This document shows positions 1 to 9,032 of a DNA stretch of 64,000 nucleotides, piece by piece. The stretch is from positions 1 through 64,000 of the forward strand of contig NZ_LMCF01000106.1 in assembly GCF_001623075.1 (NCBI RefSeq), read 5' to 3'. How positions within the stretch are numbered: the stretch's first letter is position 1; each line of letters opens with the position of its first letter. The DNA is from Pseudovibrio sp. Ad37 (lineage in GTDB: Bacteria > Pseudomonadota > Alphaproteobacteria > Rhizobiales > Stappiaceae). The notes below the pieces were generated by a model. The model made no database searches. It was not told the DNA's origin and was given only the letters and a program-made list of their open reading frames with translations. The translations under genes and the position numbers were made by a program.

Positions 1-69
1 CCCCATCAGAACTTCAACCTGCCGTAACTTCACAACAATATCTTCAGGTTTGGGGCGCTTGATAGCCAT
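1..69 (-). CDS. IS3-family transposase OrfA, 5' end only
   Basis: The reverse strand reads 23 codons from an ATG at 69 down to the window edge, beginning MAIKRPKPEDIVVKLRQVEV. This matches the N-terminus of IS3-family OrfA proteins, the helix-turn-helix subunit that binds the element's ends. Only the start is present, so I cannot tell whether the element is intact. A purine-rich GGAGG lies 5-10 bases before the ATG. The family call rests on this short stretch and on the element-like end just upstream. Confidence 0.75.
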   Translation of the reverse strand, partial: MAIKRPKPEDIVVKLRQVEVLMG

Positions 70-126
70 CTATGGTCCTCCGGTTTCCTAACTATAGGCG
101 TGGACCACTTCAAAGGGGGAGGCTCA
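70..126 (-). mobile_element. Probable terminal end of the IS3-like element
   Basis: Reading the minus strand from 126 gives TGAGCCTCCCCCTTTGAAGT and then a short leader to the orfA start. IS3-family elements begin with TG and carry such a G/C-rich terminal repeat next to orfA. The other end and the target duplication are outside the window, so the boundary at 126 is inferred. Confidence 0.55.
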
Positions 127-216
127 ATTGAGTTTATCTTCATTGGTTTGGTCCAAGATAAGTAGAAGAAATTTATGTTTGAGAATGCAGTTTACGGCAG
201 AAAATCAATTGATAAC

Positions 217-266
217 AACTAAGTGGGCTGGCTTGTCACCAATTGGAAGCACAGCCCAAGTTAGTT
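217..266 (-). terminator. Hairpin downstream of the SRPBCC gene
   Basis: AACTAA-g-TGGGCTG (217-230) pairs with CAGCCCA-ag-TTAGTT (252-266): 13 pairs with a small internal loop. It lies just past the stop of the minus-strand SRPBCC gene, and the minus-strand 3' side is T-rich. It is probably that operon's terminator. Confidence 0.5.
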
Positions 267-282
267 GCTTTACGAAAGTGCT

Positions 283-789
283 CTAAGTCTGCATTTCGCT
301 TTGAAGCTCGGCGAGCAGTTCTTCCAGTAGGCCCATACCGGCATTCCAGCCTTGGTTCATGCCGCCGATGGCTGCCTCGAAGCAGGCGATCTCGGCCTCT
401 GTGGCGTCATGGGGAACCCATGTGAGGCACATTTTGGTTTGGTCGCCGTCTTCCTCGAAGGTAACGGTGGTCAGCAATACACGAGGCCAGTCCTGCATCA
501 TCGGGCTGGCAATCACATTCCAGTCAGCGTCAGACGTTGCATGCAGCCATACCAGTTTTGAAGGTTTTGAGACCTCTGTATATTCAACGCGTTGGAAGTT
601 GGAATTGTCTCCCCACTTCATCTCATGCAGCCACAGGCCGCCTTGTTTGACATCCAGCTGGTGGACGATGCTTTCCACGTTAGGGCCGTACCAGCGCGAA
701 ATAAGATCCGGCTCGGTCCATGTACGCCAAACCAGCTCGCGCGGGGCGTTAAAGGTGCGTTCCAGTACATAGGTTGGTAGTTCACTCAT
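283..789 (-). CDS. SRPBCC (AHSA1/START-like) domain protein
   Basis: 168 aa. A single SRPBCC/AHSA1-type helix-grip domain spans nearly the whole chain: it opens with YVLERTFNAPRELVWRTWTE, then WYGP near residue 34, and ends with a long amphipathic helix (GWNAGMGLLEELLAEL). Proteins of this family bind hydrophobic ligands in a cavity; the ligand is not predictable here. It lies 13 bases downstream of an ArsR-type regulator on the same strand, a very common pairing in which regulator and SRPBCC protein are co-transcribed. No catalytic residues can be assigned. Confidence 0.85.
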   Translation of the reverse strand: MSELPTYVLERTFNAPRELVWRTWTEPDLISRWYGPNVESIVHQLDVKQGGLWLHEMKWGDNSNFQRVEYTEVSKPSKLVWLHATSDADWNVIASPMMQDWPRVLLTTVTFEEDGDQTKMCLTWVPHDATEAEIACFEAAIGGMNQGWNAGMGLLEELLAELQSEMQT

Positions 790-802
790 TCCAATTCCCT
801 CC

Positions 803-1156
803 TCAACTCTCGGATTTCTTCAATTCCTCCAGAAGATCATCCAGCTGATCGAAGCTGGACGACCAGAACTTGCTAAACTCTTCCAGCCATTTTACCGCCT
901 CACGCATGGGCTCAGCTTTGAGCCGTGCCGGGCGGCGTTGCTTGTCTATGGCGCGTTCAACCAACCCTGCCCGTTCCAGAACCTTCAGATGCTTTGAGAC
1001 GGCAGGCTGGCTCATGCAAAATGGCTCAGCCAGCTCGTTGACCGATGCGTCTCCATTGGCGAGCCGGGTCAGGATTGCACGGCGCGTAGGATCGGCCAGT
1101 GCTGCAAACACGGCATCAAGGTTTTCTGGTTGGGGTGTCTGGTTCACCTGTTGCAT
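803..1156 (-). CDS. ArsR-family winged-helix regulator
   Basis: 117 aa. The core is a winged helix: LADPTRRAILTRLANG at about residues 20-35, recognition helix MSQPAVSKHLKVLERAGLVE around 48-67. No Cys or His cluster typical of metal-sensing ArsR/SmtB proteins is visible, so this is the non-metal subtype that usually accompanies SRPBCC genes. It is the first gene of a two-gene operon. A perfect palindrome overlaps its start codon, suggesting that it represses its own transcription. There is no clear Shine-Dalgarno sequence before the ATG, and the A/T-rich -10-like stretch lies very close, so the transcript may be leaderless or nearly so. Confidence 0.9.
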   Translation of the reverse strand: MQQVNQTPQPENLDAVFAALADPTRRAILTRLANGDASVNELAEPFCMSQPAVSKHLKVLERAGLVERAIDKQRRPARLKAEPMREAVKWLEEFSKFWSSSFDQLDDLLEELKKSES

Positions 1157-1170
1157 AACCGTATGGTTAT
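1155..1170. promoter_or_regulatory. Probable ArsR operator over the arsR start
   Basis: ATAACCGTATGGTTAT is a perfect 6-4-6 palindrome whose left edge overlaps the arsR ATG. The adjoining TATATAATAATT and a TTGACC (minus strand, about 1185-1190) form a promoter-like context. Occupancy would block both transcription and translation starts. This is inferred from position and symmetry. Confidence 0.6.
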
Positions 1171-1225
1171 ATAATAATTGAAATTGGTCAAGCCCAAAGT
1201 CTTGAGAGTGTGTCAGAGCAAAAGA

Positions 1226-1257
1226 AAACCCCGCCGTCCTGATGGAAAGCGGGGTTT
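1226..1257 (-). terminator. Rho-independent terminator of proC
   Basis: AAACCCCGC (1226-1234) pairs perfectly with GCGGGGTTT (1249-1257), giving a 9-bp stem and a 14-base loop. Read on the minus strand it follows the proC stop by about 25 bases and ends in TTTTC. Confidence 0.8.
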
Positions 1258-1281
1258 CATATCTCGTGATAACGCAGGAGA

Positions 1282-2112
1282 CTAGGCCAGCTCTTCACTG
1301 CGTTTTTTGGCAGCTGCAACAGCGCGGGAAAGGAGTGGCGGCATACCGTCCTCTTCGTTCATAAGTACATCGAGCGCCGCGGCTGTGGTGCCATTTGGAG
1401 ATGTCACATTGATGCGCAGCTGGGTAGGGTCGTCGCTGGCATCTTCTGCCAGCTGTCCTGCTCCGCCAACGGTGGCTTTAGCCAGTTGCATCGCCAGTTC
1501 TTCCGGCAGCCCTTGCTCTGCGCCTGCTTTGGCGAGGCACTCGATCAGGTGGAACACATAGGCAGGTCCAGAGCCGGAGACTGCCGTCACAGCATCCATC
1601 TGACTTTCGTTTTCCAGCACAACGGTCTTCCCGACAGCGGCGAGCAGTTCCTGTGCCATAGCCAGATTGCTTTCCGAGCAATGGCTGTTTGGAATGAGTG
1701 CGGTAATGCCGCGTCCAATAGCTGCCGGTGTGTTTGGCATGGCGCGGATGATCGGACTGCCCTCACCTACCAGGGAAAGAAGTGTGGTCAGGTTTGTGCC
1801 TGCTGCAACGGAAATGAAAACGGTGCTGCCACCGCCTAGCGCGACGACCTGAGGGGTTGCATCCCCCATCATCTGTGGCTTCACAGCCAGAATGCACACT
1901 GCGGGAGCTGCTGGCAGTTGCTTGTTCAGGCTTAGGCCGTGATCTTCCAATGACCTCAGCCAGTCAGATGGATAAGGATCAATCACAGTTGTGCTGGAAG
2001 GCAGAACGCCTGCTTCCAACCAGCCCTTCAGCATGGCTGAGCCCATCTTTCCGCAGCCAAGCAAAACGAGGCCGTTTGTGTTTATCTGTTCAATCTGACT
2101 AGGCTTCGACAT
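1282..2112 (-). CDS. proC: Pyrroline-5-carboxylate reductase
   Basis: 276 aa, the usual length. It would reduce 1-pyrroline-5-carboxylate to L-proline with NAD(P)H in the cytosol. A Rossmann fold starts at LLGCGKMGSAMLKGWLEAGV (about residues 17-36); the C-terminal dimerisation domain contains GSGPAYVFHLIE near 180 and VTSPNGTTAAALDVL near 236, both hallmark ProC motifs. It follows the racemase gene by only 3 bases, so the two are co-transcribed. Its place in a catabolic island raises the possibility that it reduces a cyclic imine made from a proline-like substrate of this cluster rather than serving biosynthesis. I cannot tell whether the genome has another proC. Confidence 0.92.
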   Translation of the reverse strand: MSKPSQIEQINTNGLVLLGCGKMGSAMLKGWLEAGVLPSSTTVIDPYPSDWLRSLEDHGLSLNKQLPAAPAVCILAVKPQMMGDATPQVVALGGGSTVFISVAAGTNLTTLLSLVGEGSPIIRAMPNTPAAIGRGITALIPNSHCSESNLAMAQELLAAVGKTVVLENESQMDAVTAVSGSGPAYVFHLIECLAKAGAEQGLPEELAMQLAKATVGGAGQLAEDASDDPTQLRINVTSPNGTTAAALDVLMNEEDGMPPLLSRAVAAAKKRSEELA

Positions 2113-2115
2113 CGA

Positions 2116-2877
2116 TTAATTTCCGTAAGTCGCTAAATTCAAACGCGGGTCATCCAGTTCCAGCGGGAACTTACGCGGAACCAGACCGGATTGGAACCAG
2201 TTCACGAACGTGTAGATGGAATAGACGGGCAATCCGGTGAGTTTGCGGATGTCGTTGGCGTAGGGCACCATATTGGTGCATTCCAGAACGATGGCGCCAA
2301 TGCCTTCGTTTTTAGTTACCAATTCTGCGGCAGCGTCCAGCAGATCCAGACGGGCATCTTCAAAGTTGATGGCGTCATAGTCATCCAGCACTTCGCGGGT
2401 GAAGTTGCGCAGACCATCTGTGCCCACAATCACCGTATCTTCGGGCGCGCCTGCCGCTTTCAGGTGCTCTTTGGTCAATGTTTCTTTGGAGATGGTGATG
2501 ACGCCGACGCGCTTGTTCTTCGGCAGAAGCTGCTGCACGCCTGGGATTTGCATCAAGGAAGACGTTGCGACGGGCACGCCAAGCGCTTCCTTCACCTCGT
2601 CCTGAATGAGAGCCAGAAAACCGCAGTTGGTGGTGATGCCATCGCAGCCTGTCCGCACCAGATCGCGGCCAGCTTCAACAAACAGATCCACCAGCTCACG
2701 CGGATCATTGCGCACCACCTTGTTTGGGGTCGCACCGCGGACCACACGGTAATGCACTGGAAACGGCCATGTCTGGGCATTGCCGATGTCGCCGTAAATG
2801 CGCGGGAACTTGGTTTCCAGCATGAGAATGCCGACTGAGGCACCAAATACGGTCTTGCCTCCATACTCAACGGACAT
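2116..2877 (-). CDS. Asp/Glu/hydantoin racemase-family protein
   Basis: 253 aa. The family consists of cofactor-independent racemases and related lyases that use two cysteines as acid/base pair. Both are visible: Cys85 in TTNCGFL and Cys200 in LECTNM, each followed by a Thr/Asn-rich loop as expected. The N-terminal half has the VGILMLETKFP pattern seen in hydantoin-racemase and AroM-like members. GAGG sits about 10 bases before the ATG. It heads the proC operon and lies behind the GntR regulator, so it probably handles the D/L interconversion of an amino acid or cyclic imino acid imported by the neighbouring TRAP system. Substrate not determinable. Confidence 0.8.
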   Translation of the reverse strand: MSVEYGGKTVFGASVGILMLETKFPRIYGDIGNAQTWPFPVHYRVVRGATPNKVVRNDPRELVDLFVEAGRDLVRTGCDGITTNCGFLALIQDEVKEALGVPVATSSLMQIPGVQQLLPKNKRVGVITISKETLTKEHLKAAGAPEDTVIVGTDGLRNFTREVLDDYDAINFEDARLDLLDAAAELVTKNEGIGAIVLECTNMVPYANDIRKLTGLPVYSIYTFVNWFQSGLVPRKFPLELDDPRLNLATYGN

Positions 2878-2962
2878 AATTCAAAACCTCTTCTATAAAA
2901 TTGGAGGGCAAAGCAGGTTAAGTGTTGGGGACCTGCGACCTGCTTTGCTTTTGGTACTCGCG

Positions 2963-3661
2963 TTAATCTGCTGGAACGTAGAGCTGCGAATAGGCGATGC
3001 GCACGGCTTCGGTGGCCTCGTCGCGGCGGCGTTCAATATGGTGGCGCATGGTGGAAACGGCTTTGTCTTCATCCCGGTTGATCAGGGCGGTCAGCACCAC
3101 ACGGTGGGCCGAAAGCTGGGCTTCCTCCTGCGTAGAAACAGGTGTCTTGCCGCGCAGGTATTTCAAGTCGACAAGACGGATGTAACGCACGCGGTCATTC
3201 AGGTTTTCCAGAATGCGGACCAGCTCGTTGCTTTGAGACAAGGCAGCGATGCGCATGTGATACGCCTCATCCATGCTCAAAAGCTCCATCGGGTCTTCGC
3301 AGCTGTCGTAGTCCGGTTCAGTGGACTTCAAAAACTCCATCAGGTCCTGAAGTTCTTCATCACTGGCTCGGCGGCAAACAAGGCGGACAATCTCCGTCTC
3401 AATGGCGACACGCGCTTCATAAAGGTCGAGAATAAGCTTCGGGCTCAGGGGGCGGCAAAAGAAACCGCGGCCACTCTGGAACGTGAGGAAGCCTTCTGCC
3501 ACGAGTCGATTCAACGCCTCGCGCAGCGGTGTCCGGCTTGCGCCCAACTCTGTGGATAACGCGCTTTCGTTGATACGGGCATCCGGCTTAAGTTCGAAAT
3601 AGGCCGCCATTTTCCGTAGTTTTTCGTAGATGCGGTCCACGTTGCTATCAGCTTTTGTCAT
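2963..3661 (-). CDS. GntR-family regulator, FCD subfamily
   Basis: About 232 aa from the ATG at 3661. A GTG at 3721 in the same frame would add 20 residues that look unlike the family, so I prefer the ATG. The N-terminal winged helix contains NESALSTELGASRTPLREAL; the FCD ligand-binding domain follows, with the metal-binding set visible as D/H in MDEAYHMRIA, H in LSAHRVVL and H in MRHHIERR. It is transcribed divergently from the TPP-enzyme operon, with two small palindromes between, so it most likely represses that operon and releases it on binding a carboxylate from the imported substrate. Confidence 0.88.
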   Translation of the reverse strand: MTKADSNVDRIYEKLRKMAAYFELKPDARINESALSTELGASRTPLREALNRLVAEGFLTFQSGRGFFCRPLSPKLILDLYEARVAIETEIVRLVCRRASDEELQDLMEFLKSTEPDYDSCEDPMELLSMDEAYHMRIAALSQSNELVRILENLNDRVRYIRLVDLKYLRGKTPVSTQEEAQLSAHRVVLTALINRDEDKAVSTMRHHIERRRDEATEAVRIAYSQLYVPAD

Positions 3662-3757
3662 TCCAAAATCGCTCTCAATCCTGCCGTCGCAGGCCCCAAA
3701 AATTGGCTCAGCACTTACCACGTCATAGATGAACTGTACATTCCATTTGACCTGCGC

Positions 3758-3785
3758 TCAATATTGAATATGGTACTGTATACAA
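3758..3785. promoter_or_regulatory. Two candidate GntR operators
   Basis: TCAATATTGA (3758-3767) and CTGTATACAA (3776-3785; core TGTATACA is a perfect palindrome) lie in the 206-base divergent region between the regulator and the TPP-enzyme gene. TNGTATACNA-like sites are typical of FCD-type GntR proteins. A third small palindrome, TGTACA, is at 3735-3740. Binding is inferred. Confidence 0.5.
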
Positions 3786-3867
3786 TTTTGAGTGCAATCG
3801 ATTCTGCATTCTTCGGGTTTAGTAAATTGCCTGCTTAACAGGTGGGACGGGTCTGATAGGTGACACT

Positions 3868-5559
3868 GTGACGAATAAGATGAATGGTGCAGAAGCCATG
3901 GTAAAAATGCTGGAGGCGCAGGGCGTCCAGCACATTTTCGGTCTTTGCGGCGATACAACACTGCCGTTTTATGACGCGATGTATAAGCTTGATCACAAGA
4001 TGACCCACGTTTTGACCCGTGATGAGCGCTGCGCCACTTACATGGCCGATGCGTATTCACGAGTGACCGGACGTCCGGGTGTGTGTGAGGGGCCGTCCGG
4101 TGGTGGCGCAACCTACATTTTGCCGGGTCTGATCGAAGCCTCTGAAAGCTCTTATGCTGTGCTTGGCATTACGACAGACATTTCTGTTGGGTCCTACGGC
4201 AAGTACCCACTGACTGAAGTGGATCAGGAAGCGCTGATGCGTCCGCTGACCAAGTGGAACACCGTGATCAAGCGCGCTGACCACATTCCGCGGATGGTTC
4301 GTAAAGCCTTCCGTGCCATGACAACCGGTCGCTCCGGTGCTGCTCATCTCGGCCTGCCCTACGACATTCAGTATGATGCGGTCGATGCCTCTGACATCTG
4401 GGCAGATCAGCAGCTGACGTCATATCCAGCTTACCCTCAGGCCCCTGCACCAGGTGCTGCTGAAGCCGCGGTTGATGCAATCCTGTCCGCCAAAAAGCCG
4501 CTTATTGTGTGCGGCGGCGGTGTTGTGATTGCTGGCGCGATGGAAGAGCTGGAGCGTCTGGCGTCCCGTCTCGATATTCCGGTTGCAACGTCTATCTCCG
4601 GTCAGGGTTCACTGGCTGAAACCCATCCAAACTGTGTGGGTGTAGTCGGGTCCAATGGCGGAACAGACGAGACATGGGAAGCCATGGCCAATGCGGACCT
4701 TGTGGTGTTCATGGGGGCTCGTGCCGGCTCCACCACCACCTCCCGCTGGGAAGCGCCATCTGCCAAGACCCGTGTGGTTCACTTCGACAACGACCCGATG
4801 GTGATCGGTGCGAACTACGAAGTGGAAGTTGGCGTTGTTGGTGACCTCAAGCTTTCCCTTGCGCAGGTCAACGCTGTTCTCGATAAACGCGATCAGGGCG
4901 CTGACACTTTCGGCGGTGCAGCTGCTGTTGCAGACATCAAGAAACGTAAGTTCGAGATCTTCAACAAACTGGCTCAAAGCGGTGAAGCGCCAATCCGTCC
5001 TGAACGGGTGATCGATGCGATGATGAAGGTGTTGCCGGTTGATGCCACAGTGATCTCCGATCCGGGCACCTCCTGCCCGTACTTCTCTGCTTATTACCAG
5101 CTGCCGCAGTCTGGTCGTTACTTCATCACCAACCGCGCGCATGGCGCATTGGGTTACTCGCTCTCTGCAGCGCTGGGTGCATGGTATGGCCGTCCAACCA
5201 GCAAAGTGGTTGCCATGATGGGTGATGGCTCCTTCGGCTTCACCTGTGGTGAGCTGGAGACTGTGTGCCGCTCCCGTGCGCCAATCACGTACATTGTGTT
5301 CTCTAACTCCAGCTACGGCTGGATTAAAGCGAGCCAGTATGCAGACACAGATGCGCGCTACTACAATGTAGACTTCAACCGCACTGATCAGGCCGCTGTT
5401 GCCGCTGCTTATGGTGTGAAGAGCTGGCGTGTCGAAAATCCTGATGATCTGGAGCGTGTACTCAAAGAGGCAATCGAACATGACGGTCCAACGCTGATTG
5501 ATGTTGTGACGCAGCCTCTTGAAGAAGCAAACGCCCCTGTACGTCGCTGGATGGGATAA
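3868..5559 (+). CDS. Thiamine-diphosphate-dependent acetolactate-synthase-like enzyme
   Basis: 563 aa from a GTG start (an ATG at 3880 is possible). Three domains: N-terminal PYR domain with the cofactor-activating Glu53 in [14 protein letters not shown]; central domain with [16 protein letters not shown]-type loop around 213-230; C-terminal PP domain with the ThDP/Mg motif GDG at 452-454 and Asn480. The sequence resembles acetolactate synthase and benzoylformate-decarboxylase relatives, but the neighbourhood is catabolic and there is no small regulatory subunit, so a 2-oxo-acid decarboxylase or carboligase in breakdown of the imported compound is more likely than branched-chain synthesis. 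It is the first gene of a six-gene operon. Confidence 0.85.
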   Translation: MTNKMNGAEAMVKMLEAQGVQHIFGLCGDTTLPFYDAMYKLDHKMTHVLTRDERCATYMADAYSRVTGRPGVCEGPSGGGATYILPGLIEASESSYAVLGITTDISVGSYGKYPLTEVDQEALMRPLTKWNTVIKRADHIPRMVRKAFRAMTTGRSGAAHLGLPYDIQYDAVDASDIWADQQLTSYPAYPQAPAPGAAEAAVDAILSAKKPLIVCGGGVVIAGAMEELERLASRLDIPVATSISGQGSLAETHPNCVGVVGSNGGTDETWEAMANADLVVFMGARAGSTTTSRWEAPSAKTRVVHFDNDPMVIGANYEVEVGVVGDLKLSLAQVNAVLDKRDQGADTFGGAAAVADIKKRKFEIFNKLAQSGEAPIRPERVIDAMMKVLPVDATVISDPGTSCPYFSAYYQLPQSGRYFITNRAHGALGYSLSAALGAWYGRPTSKVVAMMGDGSFGFTCGELETVCRSRAPITYIVFSNSSYGWIKASQYADTDARYYNVDFNRTDQAAVAAAYGVKSWRVENPDDLERVLKEAIEHDGPTLIDVVTQPLEEANAPVRRWMG

Positions 5560-5564
5560 GAGCC

Positions 5565-6719
5565 ATGAACGCTGCACAAAAAATTATCGGCCAAAAGATC
5601 GTTGGGATGGATGTCTGGCACGTACAGCTGCCAGTGAACGCCCGCCGCGACCATGGCATTGGTTCTGTTGAACACGCCGTTGATATTGTCATCCTCCGCT
5701 TAACGGCGGAGGGGGGCGAAACCGGTTGGGGGGAAGCCTCGCCGTGGTCTGTCTTCACAGGTTCTGCAGAAGCCACCTTTGCGGCGCTCGACCGCTACAT
5801 CCGTCCGCTTGTTGTTGGCCGCACCATTGGTGAACGCGCCACGATCATGAAGGACGCCCAAAAGGCGGTTGCTCATTGTACTGAGGCGAAAGCAGCTCTG
5901 GAAACAGCACTGCTCGACCTACAGGGCCGAATCTCTGATTTGCCTGTCTGGGCGCTTCTGGGTGGCAAATGCCGCGATACGATCCCTCTTTCCTGTTCTA
6001 TTGCTGATCCTGATTTCGATCGTGATTTAGCATTGATGGAACGTTTGAAAGAGGATGGTGTGCGCATCATCAAGCTCAAAACCGGCTTCAAAGGCCATGA
6101 GTTTGATATGATGCGTATGGAGCGCCTACGCATGAGCTATCCTGAGTTTTCCATTCGCGTGGATTATAATCAGGGTCTGCACCACGATAGTGCCCTAGCG
6201 TGCGTTCGCGACATCGCAAGTTTTCAACCAGATTTTATTGAACAGCCAGTTGCGCATAACCTTCGGGAACTTATGGCTACTATCCGAAATTCCATCGATG
6301 TGCCGCTTCTTGCAGATGAAAGCATCTTTGGGCCAGAGGATATGCTGACTGCGATTAATATGGGGATAGCTGACGGTGTTTCAGTCAAAATAATGAAGAG
6401 TGGAGGCTTGACTCGGGCCCAAACTGTAGCTCGCATGGCTGCAACCGCTGGTATGAGCGCCTACGGTGGTGACATGTTTGAATCCGGCCTCGCCCACCTT
6501 GCCGGAACGCATATGATTGCTGCAACGCCAGAAATCACTTTAGCTTGTGAGTTTTATCAGGCAAAATACTTCCTAGTAGAAGACCTTATGGAAACGCCAT
6601 TTGAAACGAGTGGCGGCGATGTGATCGTTCCGCAAACGGCAGGCTTGGGAGGCCGTCCGGATCTGGAAAAAGTTGAACACTACGCGATTTCCAAAAGTGC
6701 GGTTATGGGGGCTGCATGA
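5565..6719 (+). CDS. Enolase-superfamily enzyme, muconate-cycloisomerase subgroup
   Basis: 384 aa. The capping domain occupies the first 130 residues; the barrel carries KLK (Lys170, Lys172), the metal ligands Asp200 (RVDYNQ), Glu226 (IEQP) and Asp251 (ADES), and the second base KIMK (Lys275/Lys278). This Lys/Lys arrangement is that of the MLE subgroup, which includes muconate cycloisomerases, dipeptide epimerases and proline-derivative epimerases or dehydratases. The C-terminal third (GGLTRAQ through [14 protein letters not shown]) runs parallel to CatB-type muconate cycloisomerase, but no catechol dioxygenase is nearby, so the activity may be racemisation or dehydration of an amino-acid derivative. 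Starts 5 bases after the TPP gene. Confidence 0.8.
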   Translation: MNAAQKIIGQKIVGMDVWHVQLPVNARRDHGIGSVEHAVDIVILRLTAEGGETGWGEASPWSVFTGSAEATFAALDRYIRPLVVGRTIGERATIMKDAQKAVAHCTEAKAALETALLDLQGRISDLPVWALLGGKCRDTIPLSCSIADPDFDRDLALMERLKEDGVRIIKLKTGFKGHEFDMMRMERLRMSYPEFSIRVDYNQGLHHDSALACVRDIASFQPDFIEQPVAHNLRELMATIRNSIDVPLLADESIFGPEDMLTAINMGIADGVSVKIMKSGGLTRAQTVARMAATAGMSAYGGDMFESGLAHLAGTHMIAATPEITLACEFYQAKYFLVEDLMETPFETSGGDVIVPQTAGLGGRPDLEKVEHYAISKSAVMGAA

Positions 6720-7957
6720 ATAAAAATAATGTCGTTGTCATCGGTGCAGGGATCGTTGGTGTATCAGCAGCTTTATGGTTGAAGCGTGAGGGTCATGATG
6801 TGACCCTCATCGACAAGGGTGAGCCCGGCATGGGCGCGTCCTTTGGCAATGCGTGTGTTCTGGCCAGCTGCTCCGTGGCGCCAGTCACTGCGCCGGGTCT
6901 GATCCTGAAAGGCCCAAAGCTTCTGCTGGATCCAAATTTCCCGCTGTTCCTGCGTTGGAGCTACCTGCCGAAGCTGGCGGGCTGGCTGGCACGTTACCTG
7001 TCACACGCAACGGATAAGGAAACCCGCCGCATCGCGCAGGGGCTGACGCCGATTGTTGGTGACAGTGTGGACCAACACCATGCATTGGTGGACGGGACCA
7101 GCGCTGCAAAGTGGCTGCAGGAAAGCACCTACAGCTTTGCCTACAACGACAGAGCCGCCTTTGAAGCAGACGCATACACCTGGGAACTGCGCCGCAAAGC
7201 CGGATTTGTGCCGGAATTGATTGAAGGTGACGCCGTTCACGAGATGGAGCCAATCCTTGCCAAAAACATCAAACTGCTGGCGTTGATGCGTGATCATGGG
7301 TTCATTCAGGACCCAGGTGCGTATGTTCAGGATCTGGTGCAGATCTTCACGGAAATGGGCGGCACGTTTGTGCAGGCTGAAGTGAAGGATTTCGATCTGT
7401 CGGGCGGCTCGATTTCAGCCGTCATGACTGACAGAGGACGTTTTGAGTGTGATCGTGCCGTTCTGGCAACTGGCGTCTGGTCCAAGCCTTTGATGAATAA
7501 GCTTGGCATCAACGTGCCGCTGGAAGCTGAGCGCGGTTACCATATTTTATTCAAGAACCCGAGCGAGCAGCCGAGCCAGCCAATCATGGTCGCCTCCGGC
7601 AAGTTTGTGGCAACACCAATGGCACAGGGATTACGCTGTGCTGGTGTTGTTGAGTTTGGCGGGCTGGAAGCTGGTGCTTCCAAAGCTCCTCTGGCTCTAC
7701 TACGGAAAAAGGTTCGCGAGAGCTTCCCGCATCTGGAAGCATCAAGCGAAGAAGAATGGTTGGGCTTCCGCCCTGCGCCATCGGACAGTCTCCCCCTCAT
7801 CGGTGAAGTGGGCAAAAGCGGTGTTTATGCAGCGTTTGGGCACCACCACATCGGCCTGACGGGCGGTCCAAAAACCGGGCGGCTGGTCTCTGATCTGATC
7901 AGCGGTAAACGCCCCAATAACGATATAAGTCCTTACGATCCGCAAAGATTTATTTGA
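6716..7957 (+). CDS. FAD-dependent amino-acid oxidase/dehydrogenase (DadA-like)
   Basis: 413 aa. N-terminal dinucleotide fold [20 protein letters not shown] at about residues 5-24, then the [11 protein letters not shown] loop that is typical of DadA and related D-amino-acid dehydrogenases; near the C-terminus [16 protein letters not shown] and the [14 protein letters not shown]-closing motif. Family members oxidise D-amino acids, sarcosine-like N-methyl amines or hydroxyproline isomers, passing electrons to the respiratory chain or to oxygen. It overlaps the previous gene by 4 bases (ATGA), so translation is coupled. Together with the racemase it points to a D- or cyclic amino acid as the pathway substrate. 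Confidence 0.85.
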   Translation: MNKNNVVVIGAGIVGVSAALWLKREGHDVTLIDKGEPGMGASFGNACVLASCSVAPVTAPGLILKGPKLLLDPNFPLFLRWSYLPKLAGWLARYLSHATDKETRRIAQGLTPIVGDSVDQHHALVDGTSAAKWLQESTYSFAYNDRAAFEADAYTWELRRKAGFVPELIEGDAVHEMEPILAKNIKLLALMRDHGFIQDPGAYVQDLVQIFTEMGGTFVQAEVKDFDLSGGSISAVMTDRGRFECDRAVLATGVWSKPLMNKLGINVPLEAERGYHILFKNPSEQPSQPIMVASGKFVATPMAQGLRCAGVVEFGGLEAGASKAPLALLRKKVRESFPHLEASSEEEWLGFRPAPSDSLPLIGEVGKSGVYAAFGHHHIGLTGGPKTGRLVSDLISGKRPNNDISPYDPQRFI

Positions 7958-7990
7958 GGGCATCACTAATTTTCTTGGAGGAGAGAACAT

Positions 7991-8971
7991 ATGAAGAAGT
8001 CTAGTCTACTGGTCACCTTGAGTGTTTCCGCTATGGCGTTGGGGGCAACTGCTGCTTCTGCGGAAAAGTGGGACCTGCCAATGGCATACTCAGGGTCCAA
8101 TTTCCATTCAGTAACGGGTGCAGAATTTGCAGCATGTATTACGTCTGGCACTGGTGGTGAAATCGAAGTAACCACTCATCCGGGGGGCTCCTTGTTTAAG
8201 GGCGGCGACATCAAGCGCGCAGTTCAGACAGGTCAGGTGCCAATCGGAGAGCGTCTGCTTTCCGGTCACCAAAACGAAAATGCCTTGTTCGGTGTGGATT
8301 CCGTTCCATTCCTCGCAACATCTTTTGATGATGCGGCAAAGCTTTGGACTGCTGCAAAGCCAGCGCTTGAAAAGGTTCTTGGCGAACAGAACCTGACCCT
8401 GCTGTATTCTGTGCCATGGCCTCCTCAGGGTCTGTACTTCAAAAATGCAGTCAACTCTGTTGCTGACATGGAAGGCATTAAATTCCGCTCTTACAACACC
8501 GCAACTGCGCGTCTTGCTGAGCTGACAGGCATGCTGCCAGTTTCCATTGAAGCAGCTGAAATCTCTCAGGCGTTTGCAACCGGTGTTGCTGACTCCATGG
8601 TCTCCTCCGGTGCAACTGGTTACGATCGTAAAGTTTGGGAAAGCCTCAACTACTTCTACGAAGTGGATGCATGGCTGCCACGCAACTACATGCTCGTCAA
8701 CTCTGATGTGTGGTCTGGTGTTTCTGAAAAGAACAAAGGCATCATTCAGGGCTGTGCGGCAACAGCAGAAGCAGCTGGCCTCAAGCGTTCTATCGACTAC
8801 ACAAACTTCACCCTTGATGGCCTGCGTGAAGGCGGCATGAAGGTTGAAAAGGGTAGTGACCAGATGAAAGCTGACCTGCAGGAAATTGGTGCAACCATGA
8901 CTGCAGAATGGCTTGAAGCTGCTGGTGACGATGGCAAGGCTGTTGTCAGCACCTTCAAAGCAATGAAATAA
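7991..8971 (+). CDS. TRAP transporter periplasmic binding protein (DctP family)
   Basis: 326 aa with a cleavable signal peptide (KKSSLLVTLSVSAMALGAT, cut after ASA at about residue 24). The mature part has the DctP fold, with the pattern GIKFRSYNTATARLAEL around 160-176, where the family Arg binds the ligand carboxylate. It delivers substrate to the DctQ/DctM membrane pair encoded just downstream. A strong GGAGGAGAG precedes the ATG. A hairpin with a T-run follows the stop, consistent with the binding protein being made in excess of the membrane parts. Substrate is probably a carboxylate or amino acid used by the upstream enzymes. Confidence 0.93.
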   Translation: MKKSSLLVTLSVSAMALGATAASAEKWDLPMAYSGSNFHSVTGAEFAACITSGTGGEIEVTTHPGGSLFKGGDIKRAVQTGQVPIGERLLSGHQNENALFGVDSVPFLATSFDDAAKLWTAAKPALEKVLGEQNLTLLYSVPWPPQGLYFKNAVNSVADMEGIKFRSYNTATARLAELTGMLPVSIEAAEISQAFATGVADSMVSSGATGYDRKVWESLNYFYEVDAWLPRNYMLVNSDVWSGVSEKNKGIIQGCAATAEAAGLKRSIDYTNFTLDGLREGGMKVEKGSDQMKADLQEIGATMTAEWLEAAGDDGKAVVSTFKAMK

Positions 8972-8977
8972 GCACGC

Positions 8978-9017
8978 AAAAGCCGGAGAACCTTTTGGAA
9001 CTCCGGCTTTTCTTTTT
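8978..9017 (+). terminator. Intra-operon terminator/attenuator after dctP
   Basis: AAAAGCCGGAG (8978-8988) and CTCCGGCTTTT (9001-9011) form a perfect 11-bp stem followed by TCTTTTTT. It has the form of a full intrinsic terminator, yet the dctQ and dctM genes follow on the same strand, so partial read-through must supply them. Confidence 0.8.
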
Positions 9018-9032
9018 TCGAGGGGGAGAACA

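Noticed and set aside
4609-5577. Minus-strand frame of 322 codons opposite the TPP enzyme
   Set aside because: Antisense shadow without recognisable domains; the plus strand has the GDG...N cofactor motif.
5565-6719. Assignment as cis-3-hydroxyproline dehydratase
   Set aside because: The fold and Lys pairs fit, but the sequence resembles the muconate-cycloisomerase branch more than what I recall of that dehydratase; specificity left open.
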